Origin: Chitinispirillales bacterium
Lineage (GTDB): Bacteria; Fibrobacterota; Chitinivibrionia; Chitinivibrionales; Chitinispirillaceae
Direction of reading: 5' to 3'
Assembly (NCBI GenBank): GCA_031281225.1
Contig: JAITFQ010000001.1
Location: 1-42,585 of the forward strand
DNA: 42,585 nt
Positions 6,385 through 14,519 of this stretch are shown piece by piece. The stretch's first letter is position 1, and every line of letters starts with the position of its first letter. The position numbers and the translations under genes were made by a program. The notes under the pieces were generated by a model. It was not told the DNA's origin, ran no database searches, and was given only the letters and a program-made list of their open reading frames with translations.

Positions 6385-9366
6385 TTGTTGAGTAAACAGA
6401 AAATGAAAATCAATATACCGGCTTTTTTTATCACGGCTCTGACCGTCCTGCTTATCATAAGCCCCGTGTTGGCGGTTGCTGATGAAGAGATCATTGTGAT
6501 TGACGGCGAAATGGTTGTCGTTGAGGAGGACGAGGAAGAGATTATTGTAATTGACGGTGAAATGGTTATTGTTGAGGAGGATGAGGAAGAGGTAATAACG
6601 ACTGACGGCGAAATGGTTGTTGTTGAGGTGGACGGGGAAGAGATTATTGAGAGTGATGATGAAGTTGTTACCGTCGATGATGACGAAGAAATTATCGTTC
6701 TCGAAGAATACGAAATAGAATACGTCGACGACGTCCTCGAAGCGTTACCCGAAATCATCGAATTTGTTGAGGCGCAATACCCCGAGGAACTCATCAGAGA
6801 AGGCGTTGAGGGGGCTGTCCTGTTATTGCTTATAGTTGACGAGGACGGCGCGGTCGACAGTATTTCTATCGCCCAGCCCCTCCACCCCGCCCTCGACGCG
6901 AGCGCTATGGAGGCGGTCCGTCAATTCAGATTTTCACCGGCGCGGGCCAACGGCGAGAACGTCGCGGTGATGCTGCATTATGAGTACCGGTTCAGCCTTA
7001 GCGACGCGGTATCGATTCCCGATATTTATGTTAATTTCAGCGGCAGGGTTTTGGAGCGCGGGACGCGCAGGCCGGTGGCGGAGGCGCTTGTCGTTTTGCA
7101 ATTTATTGACGATACGCCAACCGACACAACGCTCTCCATGCCATTCCATTTATACATGGAACAAATCGGCAAAATCGACGGGCAGGACTGGGAGGACTCG
7201 CGGCTTATCACCGTTACCGACGAAACGGGTTCGTTCAGATTTTACTCGCTCCCCTCCGGCGCGGCACAGGTCAGGATACTCTCGCCTGAACACGAATCGT
7301 TTATATATGAGATCAACACAGACAGGTTTGAAGAGGTGAAAATGACAAGTTTTGTCCCGCGCCTCGACTACTCCGACTTTGAGCTTGTGGTTTACGGGCG
7401 GGCGGAGGAAACGGAGGTGAGCCGCCACCGCATCACCATTACCGAAATAAAAAAAATCCCCGGGCTTGGCGGCGATATCGGTCGCGTCGTTCAGGCCATG
7501 CCCGGCGTCGCCCGTCCGACATTCGGCGGGACGGCGGTGGCGGTGCGCGGAGCGCCGAATTGGGCTACGAGTTATTTTATAGACGGCGTCTGGGTTCCCG
7601 CGCTCTACCACATGGGCGGCCTTAACTCTATCTATCCGTCGGAAGCGATTGAGGCCATTGACTTTTTCCCCGGCGGTTTTTCCGTACGCTACGGCAGCGC
7701 GGTGGGCGGGGTGATTGAGATGACAGGCCGCAGGCCCAAGACCGACAGGCTGCAGGGGCACGTCGACATGAGTATGCTCAATGGCGCGGTTTTCCTCGAA
7801 GGCCCGATAAATGAAAACGTATCGTTCATGGCCTCGGTCAGGCGGGATTTTACGGGCGACCTGCTCAAACTCTACTTCAAGCACGCCGCCCCTGAAAACA
7901 CCGCGTTCGCCATGGCGCCGTTCTTCCGCGACCATCTGTTCAGGGTCGATGTAGATATCAACAAAGACCACCGCCTTTTCGTTTCGCTCATAGGCAGCCG
8001 CGACAGCGTGGGAATTTTTGTCCCTGCGGTAAATGTCGGTACGAACGAAATTGGCGGGTCGATGGACGAGATGAACACGGTACTCAAATTTCACACACTG
8101 ACCGCCGGGCTCGAAAGCCGCCTGAACGACAGGTGGAAAAACAGCTTACGCCTCTCCGGCACCTACGCCAGAATGCAATTAGAGATGTTCGGCATGATGA
8201 ATTTTGAGGAAAAGCCGCTGTTCGGACACCTGCGCAATCAGGCGTCGTACACGGCAAGCGAAAACATGACCGTCAACATCGGCGCGGACGTGCGGCTTAT
8301 AAATGAAAATTTAATACTGGCGACGATCACCGGACAAAACATGATCGTGAGAGATACGATAAGCAACTGGCTGTTCGGAACCGTCGGCGGTTATGTAAAC
8401 GTCGAATGGAAACCGATAGACAGGCTGCTCCTCGTCCCCGGCCTGCGCTACGATTATTTTGTCGAGCTTGATTACGATGGTTCTGTGGTACCGCCGTTTT
8501 GGGATTATGGATTTATGGACAACCGCCGCGGCCTATCCGGCGAGCCCTCTTTCCGTATCAGCGGGCGCTATCAGTTGACAGACGAGCACACGCTAAAAGC
8601 CGCGGTCGGCACATACAGCCAGACGCCGGAACCTATGGGGATGGTAATACACGAACTGATTGGCGAGCCGACCCTGCCCGCCACAAAGGCGACACATTAT
8701 GTAATCGGGCATGAATGGCAGATAAGCGATCTTTTGAGTTTAGATGTTCAAACATACTATAACCAACTGTGGGACATACCGCGCTCCTACAACGGCAATA
8801 TTGACTACGACCCCAATCTCGAAATACAAAAAAACTATTTCAGCGACGGCCGCGGCAGGAACTACGGGCTTGAACTTATGCTGCGCCACTCGCGGTCGGA
8901 CAAATTTTTCGGATGGATTTCCTACACTTTGGCAAGAAGCCAAACATGGAGCAAGGTTGACGGCAAGTATATCCTTTCAAACCGTGACGAACCGCACCAT
9001 CTGCAGTTACTCGGCAGTTGGAACTTAAGGAACAACTGGGACGCCGGAGTAAGAACGCGCTTCGTAAGCGGCAAGCCAACTTCGCCGATTATCGGAACAG
9101 TTGAGGACGTGAACAATAAAACCATCAACCCAATCTACGGCGAGAGAAATTCAGAGCGCTTAGACCCATTTTTCCAACTCGATTTCAGGGTTGACAAAAG
9201 GGTAATCTACGACAAGTGGATGCTAACCTACTACGTCGATCTGCAAAACATGCTGTGGCCGATATACAAAAGCCCAGAACTTGTATTTTACAACTATAAC
9301 TATACCGAAAGCCAAAAAATCTCCATGATACCGATGGTGTCGGTGGGGGTGAGGGTGGAATTTTGA
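6385..9366 (+). CDS. TonB-dependent outer-membrane receptor with N-terminal TonB C-terminal domain and acidic repeats
   Basis: A 993-residue receptor. Domains in order: signal peptide (about 7-32); four and a half acidic 17-residue repeats (about 34-112) of the form EEIIVIDGEMVVVEED; a TonB C-terminal-type domain (about 119-205; YPEELIREGVEGAVLLL, then DEDGAVDSI and MEAVRQFRFSPA); a carboxypeptidase-regulatory-like beta domain (about 213-320); a plug (about 353-452; VRGAPNWATSYFIDGV); and a 22-strand-type barrel ending in Phe (VGVRVEF). Substrate is unknown. Having the transducer domain on the receptor is unusual, as TonB normally sits in the inner membrane and pulls on the receptor. The start is TTG 6385 (GGATG six bases before it) or ATG 6403; both keep the signal peptide. 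An AT-rich effector/immunity cassette follows. Confidence 0.9.
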   Translation: MLSKQKMKINIPAFFITALTVLLIISPVLAVADEEIIVIDGEMVVVEEDEEEIIVIDGEMVIVEEDEEEVITTDGEMVVVEVDGEEIIESDDEVVTVDDDEEIIVLEEYEIEYVDDVLEALPEIIEFVEAQYPEELIREGVEGAVLLLLIVDEDGAVDSISIAQPLHPALDASAMEAVRQFRFSPARANGENVAVMLHYEYRFSLSDAVSIPDIYVNFSGRVLERGTRRPVAEALVVLQFIDDTPTDTTLSMPFHLYMEQIGKIDGQDWEDSRLITVTDETGSFRFYSLPSGAAQVRILSPEHESFIYEINTDRFEEVKMTSFVPRLDYSDFELVVYGRAEETEVSRHRITITEIKKIPGLGGDIGRVVQAMPGVARPTFGGTAVAVRGAPNWATSYFIDGVWVPALYHMGGLNSIYPSEAIEAIDFFPGGFSVRYGSAVGGVIEMTGRRPKTDRLQGHVDMSMLNGAVFLEGPINENVSFMASVRRDFTGDLLKLYFKHAAPENTAFAMAPFFRDHLFRVDVDINKDHRLFVSLIGSRDSVGIFVPAVNVGTNEIGGSMDEMNTVLKFHTLTAGLESRLNDRWKNSLRLSGTYARMQLEMFGMMNFEEKPLFGHLRNQASYTASENMTVNIGADVRLINENLILATITGQNMIVRDTISNWLFGTVGGYVNVEWKPIDRLLLVPGLRYDYFVELDYDGSVVPPFWDYGFMDNRRGLSGEPSFRISGRYQLTDEHTLKAAVGTYSQTPEPMGMVIHELIGEPTLPATKATHYVIGHEWQISDLLSLDVQTYYNQLWDIPRSYNGNIDYDPNLEIQKNYFSDGRGRNYGLELMLRHSRSDKFFGWISYTLARSQTWSKVDGKYILSNRDEPHHLQLLGSWNLRNNWDAGVRTRFVSGKPTSPIIGTVEDVNNKTINPIYGERNSERLDPFFQLDFRVDKRVIYDKWMLTYYVDLQNMLWPIYKSPELVFYNYNYTESQKISMIPMVSVGVRVEF
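6484..6720 (+). repeat. Tandem 51-bp coding repeat (acidic, TonB-box-like)
   Basis: Units begin with GAAGAG/GAAGAA at 6484, 6535, 6586, 6637 and 6685, i.e. 51, 51, 51 and 48 bp apart. The first two are nearly identical, and later units diverge. Each encodes two acidic residues, a short stretch of Ile/Val, DGE, then a second Val-rich strand. The pattern acid-acid-hydrophobic strand resembles the TonB box of receptors. Keeping multiples of 3 holds the frame open. Confidence 0.85.
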
Positions 9367-9464
9367 AAAAAACCAATCCCTCAATAAACATTTTTCGATA
9401 GTAAAACTGTAGTTAAAAATGCAAATTTTATTTATCAATATTTTAACTTAATAGAGGGAACAAA

Positions 9465-10676
9465 ATGGGACTTCGTTTATCAGTCATAGACCCTAAAACC
9501 AAAAAAGTTCTCGCTCGCGTTTTATGTAGAAGACCTCGTTGGGAAAGTATATACTATGGGTATCCCGCGAGATATGACCAAGCCTATTTTAATGTATTGG
9601 AAAAACTTTCTAGAAATGAGATACCTGATAAACCATTAGCAGGCGCATTAGTAAATCCTCAAAATACACAAGAACTTTTCAAATCTATTTTTGGTTATAC
9701 TTATCGTGTAGCTACAGGTGAATTTAATGATGAAAACGCCAGCGCTACCCGTGTCTCTATTGCTTTAATAGCATCTAGAATGATGAGAGATAGTCTTAAC
9801 GCCGGAGAAGGAAATCCAGGAGCGGTTGCTACAATAGAAACTGGATTTTTGACAAGAAGCAAATTTATAACAGATGTTAAAGAGTTGTGGCAGTGGCTAT
9901 CCAATGATGAAATTTGGGGTGAAGCGGATTACACAATTAAAGGTCCTCCTATTTGGAGTCACAGGATACATGGCAAAAAAGGTATTTTTATAATAATCGG
10001 AAATAAAGGAAATCACGCAACGTTATGGACAGGCAATAACGTGATTGGAGGTCATAATTATATTGATAGAGATTGTACCATTTATTTTTGGGAATTGAAA
10101 GGCTCACTTGGAAGCCGATTTTGTGACCCACTAGAAACGATGCAAATTAGGAGAAATAGGGCAAGTAACTTATTTGGCAAAGTTCGTACCAATAATTCAA
10201 AAAATCATCAAGGATTTGATTATTATGCGCTTTCCGGAACAGAGGTAAAGGCGGTATCTGATGGTAAAGTAGAAATGATTGTAAATCCGTCTGCAGGAGA
10301 TTACGGTATACAAATCGCAATAAAACTAGATAACTCTCCATACTACGCATTTTATGCCCACTTGTCTGAAATCGCTACAGGCATAGTTATTGATTCTAAA
10401 ATTAAAAAAGGTGATGTAATTGGGAAAACAGGAATAAGCGGTAATGCAATCAATCTTAAAGGCAATGATCAACATTTACATTTTGAATGTCGAACTATAC
10501 TTTCTCCCGGAATAGGTTTAGGAGGGCGTATAACCCCCAATTCTATTGTTGCTACTAAATTTTACTCTCAAAGTAACACAATAGGAGCTGATGGCAATTA
10601 TATAGTTGCTCAAACAAATATAGGCGTAAAAAGGGTAAGCGCCGATGGTACGGAAACATTAATGGAGATAATATGA
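9465..10676 (+). CDS. Predicted peptidoglycan hydrolase effector: Tae4-like amidase domain plus M23 (LytM) endopeptidase domain
   Basis: A 403-residue protein without signal peptide. Residues about 20-215 match the Tae4 type VI amidase pattern: an early W-x-S-x-x-x-G-YP segment, ENASATRVSIAL (family N-x-C-A-x-R-x-S, here Ser93 in place of the catalytic Cys), GKKGIFIII and GNHATLWTG (His184). Residues about 240-350 are an M23 metallopeptidase: H248-x3-D252, YAHL (His299) and HLH (His337, His339), all zinc and catalytic positions present. It should cut peptide bridges in cell walls. The next gene overlaps by 4 nt and encodes an exported protein, the usual layout for an effector and its periplasmic immunity protein. 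The AT-rich composition marks it as foreign. No secretion genes are in the window. RBS AGAGGG precedes the ATG. Confidence 0.8.
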   Translation: MGLRLSVIDPKTKKVLARVLCRRPRWESIYYGYPARYDQAYFNVLEKLSRNEIPDKPLAGALVNPQNTQELFKSIFGYTYRVATGEFNDENASATRVSIALIASRMMRDSLNAGEGNPGAVATIETGFLTRSKFITDVKELWQWLSNDEIWGEADYTIKGPPIWSHRIHGKKGIFIIIGNKGNHATLWTGNNVIGGHNYIDRDCTIYFWELKGSLGSRFCDPLETMQIRRNRASNLFGKVRTNNSKNHQGFDYYALSGTEVKAVSDGKVEMIVNPSAGDYGIQIAIKLDNSPYYAFYAHLSEIATGIVIDSKIKKGDVIGKTGISGNAINLKGNDQHLHFECRTILSPGIGLGGRITPNSIVATKFYSQSNTIGADGNYIVAQTNIGVKRVSADGTETLMEII

Positions 10677-11167
10677 TGAAGCTTTTTTTTAAATTCTTTT
10701 TGTTGGTTTTATGTCAATTATCTGTGGCAAGTACAAGCAATGATTCTGTTTTTGTATCAATGCAAGAAACAGATTCTTCGGAAATATACATATTATATCA
10801 TAGAATGAATGACACCTTACAAAAGATATATGAAATTAATACAGTAGACGGTAGCTCAATTAACTATGAGTACCGATACAGAGATAATATTTTTGATTAT
10901 GATTGTATCTCTTTGTGGAATAATGCCGCTGGTTGCAATCAATATATATTTTTAAATCGGCAGACAAGCGTTTTTTATATTACAAAACATTGTTTTGATG
11001 GATTTCATATAGAGAAACAAAGTGTAAGTTTTAAAGATAGAACATTAATTTTATATAGCGATGAAAATATTGAAAACATAACAAATATCTCTTTTTCTGA
11101 AAATTTTATTTTATATGGCTATCCCATTGGAAAAAGAGTGTTGGAAAAAATTGTTATTTTAGAATAA
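10673..11167 (+). CDS. Exported small protein, candidate immunity protein of the upstream effector
   Basis: A 164-residue protein starting inside the effector stop codon (ATGA overlap), so the two are almost certainly translated together. It begins with a clear Sec signal peptide (MMKLFFKFFLLVLCQLSVAS), placing the mature part in the periplasm, where a peptidoglycan-cutting effector would act on its own producer. The mature part is beta-rich, Asp/Tyr/Asn-rich and contains three Cys. I recognise no family. Composition is as AT-rich as the effector gene, so both probably arrived as one cassette. The role as immunity protein is inferred from position, export and size, not from homology. Confidence 0.7.
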   Translation: MMKLFFKFFLLVLCQLSVASTSNDSVFVSMQETDSSEIYILYHRMNDTLQKIYEINTVDGSSINYEYRYRDNIFDYDCISLWNNAAGCNQYIFLNRQTSVFYITKHCFDGFHIEKQSVSFKDRTLILYSDENIENITNISFSENFILYGYPIGKRVLEKIVILE

Positions 11168-11241
11168 TGTTGTGATTTAGGAAAAAACAAGCATATATCA
11201 CGGTAAAGCCATTAAAATAAACAGTTTAAAGGATTAAAAGC

Positions 11242-12387
11242 ATGAAAAAGTCGGCAGAAGGTTTAATATCAATGAAACGTATTCTATCAGCAATAACCAC
11301 TACTCTCACAGCGGCAATACTTCTTTTCATCGCCGGATGCGAGCAGTTCTCCACGACCTACCAGCGTGTCGACGATACCGAATTTCGCGTATTGAACTTT
11401 GTGTACCAGCCGGCGGACGCCGCGCCAGGGGACTCGGTCACGCTTACGGCTGTCTTTGCGGGGAAAAATATCGACCTCGACGAACAGCTCGAATGGTGGG
11501 TGTCCTTTAACATGATACAGGACCTCTTCGGCTCGGTAACGGTTGTTGATTCCCAGCTCCTCAGACCGATCGCCCGCAGGGGCGACATCACGTTTTCCCC
11601 AAACACCCAAACCGCCGCGTTCAGGTTCAAGATTCCCGAAGACATTGTGAGAAACAGCGCGTCTATCCCCGAGGTTTGGACTGATATGCTGCCGTCAGGC
11701 ATGCTCGGCATGATCCCCGCTGAAGTCGCGTCGCTTACAAAAGGGGAGATGATCGACGTGTTAGAATCTTTCTGCGGCAATAACGACGCCTACCCAAGCA
11801 TTCCGCGGGATATTATTGACACGCACCTCCCGCAACTGCTCCAGTTCTTCACCGTCCCTATCCGCATAAGTGCAAAGATACGCGAGCCCGGAAAGTTGCC
11901 GCACACGATAAGGAGCAATCACTCGGTCAGGTACAACAGCCGTATCACCGTCACGGATGTCCCGATAAACCGCAATCCGCTAATCGACAGCGTTACCGTG
12001 TACAAGTATAGGGGCGATTCGCTGCATGATGTAATCTTGCTTGATAATTCAGGAAATTCTGTGATAAATGTAGAGAGCGGGTATTCTTATTTTTTACACC
12101 CATATACAAGCTGGCGCGACCAAAGCATAACAATGGACGGGAATCCGGTGACAGAAAGACATTTTATGTCCTGGCAGCTCCAGCTTGATCCGGCGGAAGC
12201 CGCCGGTGTTCATCACAGCAGGTATCCGAGCATAAACAACAGCGACGGCGAAATAATGCTCCCAACCGACAGGTCCATAACCAAATTCACATTCTGGGTA
12301 ACGGTGGACGACGAGGTGGTAAACGAGAGGATGAGGCCGCGTGGGTCGGCGCTGAAAGAAGTTTCGGGGTGGTTTGTGTATAAATGA
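11242..12387 (+). CDS. Uncharacterised lipoprotein with N-terminal Ig-like segment
   Basis: A 381-residue lipoprotein: signal peptide with lipobox IAGC (Cys33 from ATG 11242; a shorter start at ATG 11272 keeps it). Just after, the sequence NFVYQPADAAPGDSVTLTAVFAG has the look of an Ig-like or PKD-like beta domain. The rest (about 120-381) is unrecognised, with predicted beta structure. AAAGGA stands 8 bases before the ATG. GC content returns to the window's normal level, unlike the AT-rich pair before it. It may once have sat directly behind the TonB receptor, and the effector cassette may have landed between them. Function unknown; a surface partner of the receptor is only a guess. Confidence 0.85.
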   Translation: MKKSAEGLISMKRILSAITTTLTAAILLFIAGCEQFSTTYQRVDDTEFRVLNFVYQPADAAPGDSVTLTAVFAGKNIDLDEQLEWWVSFNMIQDLFGSVTVVDSQLLRPIARRGDITFSPNTQTAAFRFKIPEDIVRNSASIPEVWTDMLPSGMLGMIPAEVASLTKGEMIDVLESFCGNNDAYPSIPRDIIDTHLPQLLQFFTVPIRISAKIREPGKLPHTIRSNHSVRYNSRITVTDVPINRNPLIDSVTVYKYRGDSLHDVILLDNSGNSVINVESGYSYFLHPYTSWRDQSITMDGNPVTERHFMSWQLQLDPAEAAGVHHSRYPSINNSDGEIMLPTDRSITKFTFWVTVDDEVVNERMRPRGSALKEVSGWFVYK

Positions 12388-12713
12388 CTGCGATGATGTC
12401 CGGCATATATACCTGGCACGACACAGCGTGACTTGTTTCGTCCGCGGCGGCAAAGGCAGAAACGAGATTAATAATGGAAAAACTCAAGAAAGAATTATTG
12501 AAACTTTTTCTAAAAATATTTATACATCAATTATTTATACCAAACTGCAACGTAAATATGGGGTTGATAAGGAACGACTACTCACCGAATACAAGCTAAT
12601 ATATGCGCAACTGCTCTGTCAATACAAATTTTATTGTCAGCGCGATATTTTTGTTTACCACTTGAAAACGGTCGGCACCATATACTATATTCATATGATT
12701 AAGGAGAACAATA
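12388..12713. other. AT-rich gap with a doubtful 117-codon open frame
   Basis: An open frame on the plus strand runs from 12374 to 12727 and overlaps both the lipoprotein end and the parE start. Its C-terminal half (ERIIETFSKNIYTSIIYTKL and on) looks protein-like, but no convincing RBS or start codon lies where that part begins. A shorter frame from ATG 12474 gives only about 42 residues. AT content is high, as in the foreign cassettes. It may be a decayed gene or a long leader. AAGGAG at 12701-12706 belongs to parE. Confidence 0.35.
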
Positions 12714-14519
12714 TTGGTTTCGAATAAAAATACAAGTGCGCAGGTTTATGATGAAAGTAAGGTCAAGACCCTAAGTTCGCTGGAGCATATACGCCTGCGC
12801 AGCGGGATGTATATTGGGCGGTTAGGGGACGGGTCTAATCACGACGACGGCATCTACGTGCTGCTCAAAGAGGTGGTCGACAACGCTATCGACGAGTTCA
12901 TCATGGGGTTTGGGAAGAAGATCGATGTCAATGTCGAGAATAGTGTCGTGTCGGTGAGGGACTACGGGCGCGGTATCCCGTTAGGCAAGGTGGTCGACTG
13001 CGTGTCGACGATAAACACCGGCGCGAAGTATAACGACGATGTCTTTCAGTTTAGCGTGGGGCTCAACGGCGTGGGGACGAAAGCGGTGAACGCGCTGTCG
13101 AGCCGTTTCCGCGTGGTGTCTTACAGGGAGGGCGATTATTTTGAGGCGAAGTTTGAGCGGGGGAAACTCGTCGCGAAAAAAAGCGGCAAGGCCGCGAACG
13201 AACCGGACGGCACATACGTGGAATTTTTGCCCGATACCGAAATTTTTGGGGAATACTCCTTTAACTTTGAATATATCGAACAGCGCCTGTGGAATTACGC
13301 ATATCTCAACACGGGGCTGAAGCTGTTCTTCGGGAAGCAGAAATTTGAATCGAAGAACGGGCTGCTCGACCTGCTGCAAAACGATGTAGGCAGCTCGACC
13401 GTCTATAATATAGGGTACCACCGCGGCAAGCAGCTTGAGTTCGCGTTTACGCATACGCAGGCTTACGGGGAAAAGTACCACTCTTTCGTCAACGGCCAGT
13501 TCACCTCCGACGGCGGCACGCATTTGAGCGCGTTTAGGGAGGGGATACTCAAAGGGGTAAACGAGTTTTACAAAAAAAACTACTCGGGCGTCGACGTGCG
13601 CGACGGTATCGTCGGGGCGATCGCCATCAAACTCAAAAACCCGATATTCGAATCGCAGACGAAAAACAAGTTGGGGAATACGGAGATACGCGGCTGGATT
13701 ATCTCCGACGTCAAGTCCGGCGTGGTTGATTTCCTGCACAAAAACGTAGATGCCGCGCGGCAGCTTGAAAGCAAAATCATACAAAACGAAAAACTGCGCA
13801 CCGAGCTCAACAAGGTAAAAAAGGAAGCTAAGGAAGCCGCCAAGCGGATAGAGATAAAAATCCCGAATCTCAAAGACTGCAAGTATCACTTCGGGGACAA
13901 GGACGGCGGCAAGTCAACGATTTTCCTCACCGAGGGGCAGTCGGCCGGCGGCTCGATCATCTCCGCCCGGGACGTTTATACACAGGCGATTTTCACCCTC
14001 AAAGGCAAGCCGCAAAATGTTTTCGGCAAGACAAAAGCCGCGATATACCAAAACGACGAACTCCACGACATGATGATGGCGCTCGGCATTGAGGACAATG
14101 TGGAAAACCTGCGCTACAACAGAGTAGTCATCGCGACCGACGCCGACGTGGACGGGTTTCACATCAGAAACCTGCTGCTAACGTTCTTTCTGACCTACTT
14201 TGAGGAACTCGTCATAGCCGGGCACATTTACATTTTGGAAACGCCGCTCTTCCGCGTGCGCAATAAGAGCGTGACGCGCTATTGCTACAACGAAAAGGAA
14301 AAAGACGCGGCTGTAAAGGAGATACGCGACCCGGAAATAACGCGCTTCAAGGGGCTTGGCGAAATTTCGCCAAAAGAGTTCGGGCAGTTTATCGGCAAGG
14401 ACATCAGGCTTATTGATGTGGGCGTCAAGTCGGTAAAAAACATCGCCGAGACGCTGGAATTTTACATGGGGAAAAATACCCCCGAACGGCGTGATTTTAT
14501 TATGGAGAATCTGATATAA
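12714..14519 (+). CDS. parE: DNA topoisomerase IV subunit B (ParE), Bacteroidota-like short form
   Basis: The ATPase subunit of a type IIA topoisomerase that decatenates daughter chromosomes together with ParC. The 601 residues contain the GHKL ATPase (about 20-200: KEVVDNAIDEF with Glu53 and Asn57, DYGRGIPLGK, GLNGVGTKAVN), the transducer domain, and the TOPRIM domain (LTEGQSAGGS with Glu407, then DADVDGFHIRNLLL). The compact length and the sequence around GMYIGRLGDGSNHDDG match ParE of the Bacteroidota kind rather than GyrB. Start is TTG 12714 with AAGGAG seven bases before it; no ATG is in a better place. Its stop overlaps the parC start by one base, so the two subunits are made together. 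Confidence 0.92.
   Translation: MVSNKNTSAQVYDESKVKTLSSLEHIRLRSGMYIGRLGDGSNHDDGIYVLLKEVVDNAIDEFIMGFGKKIDVNVENSVVSVRDYGRGIPLGKVVDCVSTINTGAKYNDDVFQFSVGLNGVGTKAVNALSSRFRVVSYREGDYFEAKFERGKLVAKKSGKAANEPDGTYVEFLPDTEIFGEYSFNFEYIEQRLWNYAYLNTGLKLFFGKQKFESKNGLLDLLQNDVGSSTVYNIGYHRGKQLEFAFTHTQAYGEKYHSFVNGQFTSDGGTHLSAFREGILKGVNEFYKKNYSGVDVRDGIVGAIAIKLKNPIFESQTKNKLGNTEIRGWIISDVKSGVVDFLHKNVDAARQLESKIIQNEKLRTELNKVKKEAKEAAKRIEIKIPNLKDCKYHFGDKDGGKSTIFLTEGQSAGGSIISARDVYTQAIFTLKGKPQNVFGKTKAAIYQNDELHDMMMALGIEDNVENLRYNRVVIATDADVDGFHIRNLLLTFFLTYFEELVIAGHIYILETPLFRVRNKSVTRYCYNEKEKDAAVKEIRDPEITRFKGLGEISPKEFGQFIGKDIRLIDVGVKSVKNIAETLEFYMGKNTPERRDFIMENLI

Noticed and set aside
7150-8094. 314-codon minus-strand frame inside the TonB receptor
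   Set aside because: Antisense to well-supported plug and barrel coding sequence, with no RBS or family features.
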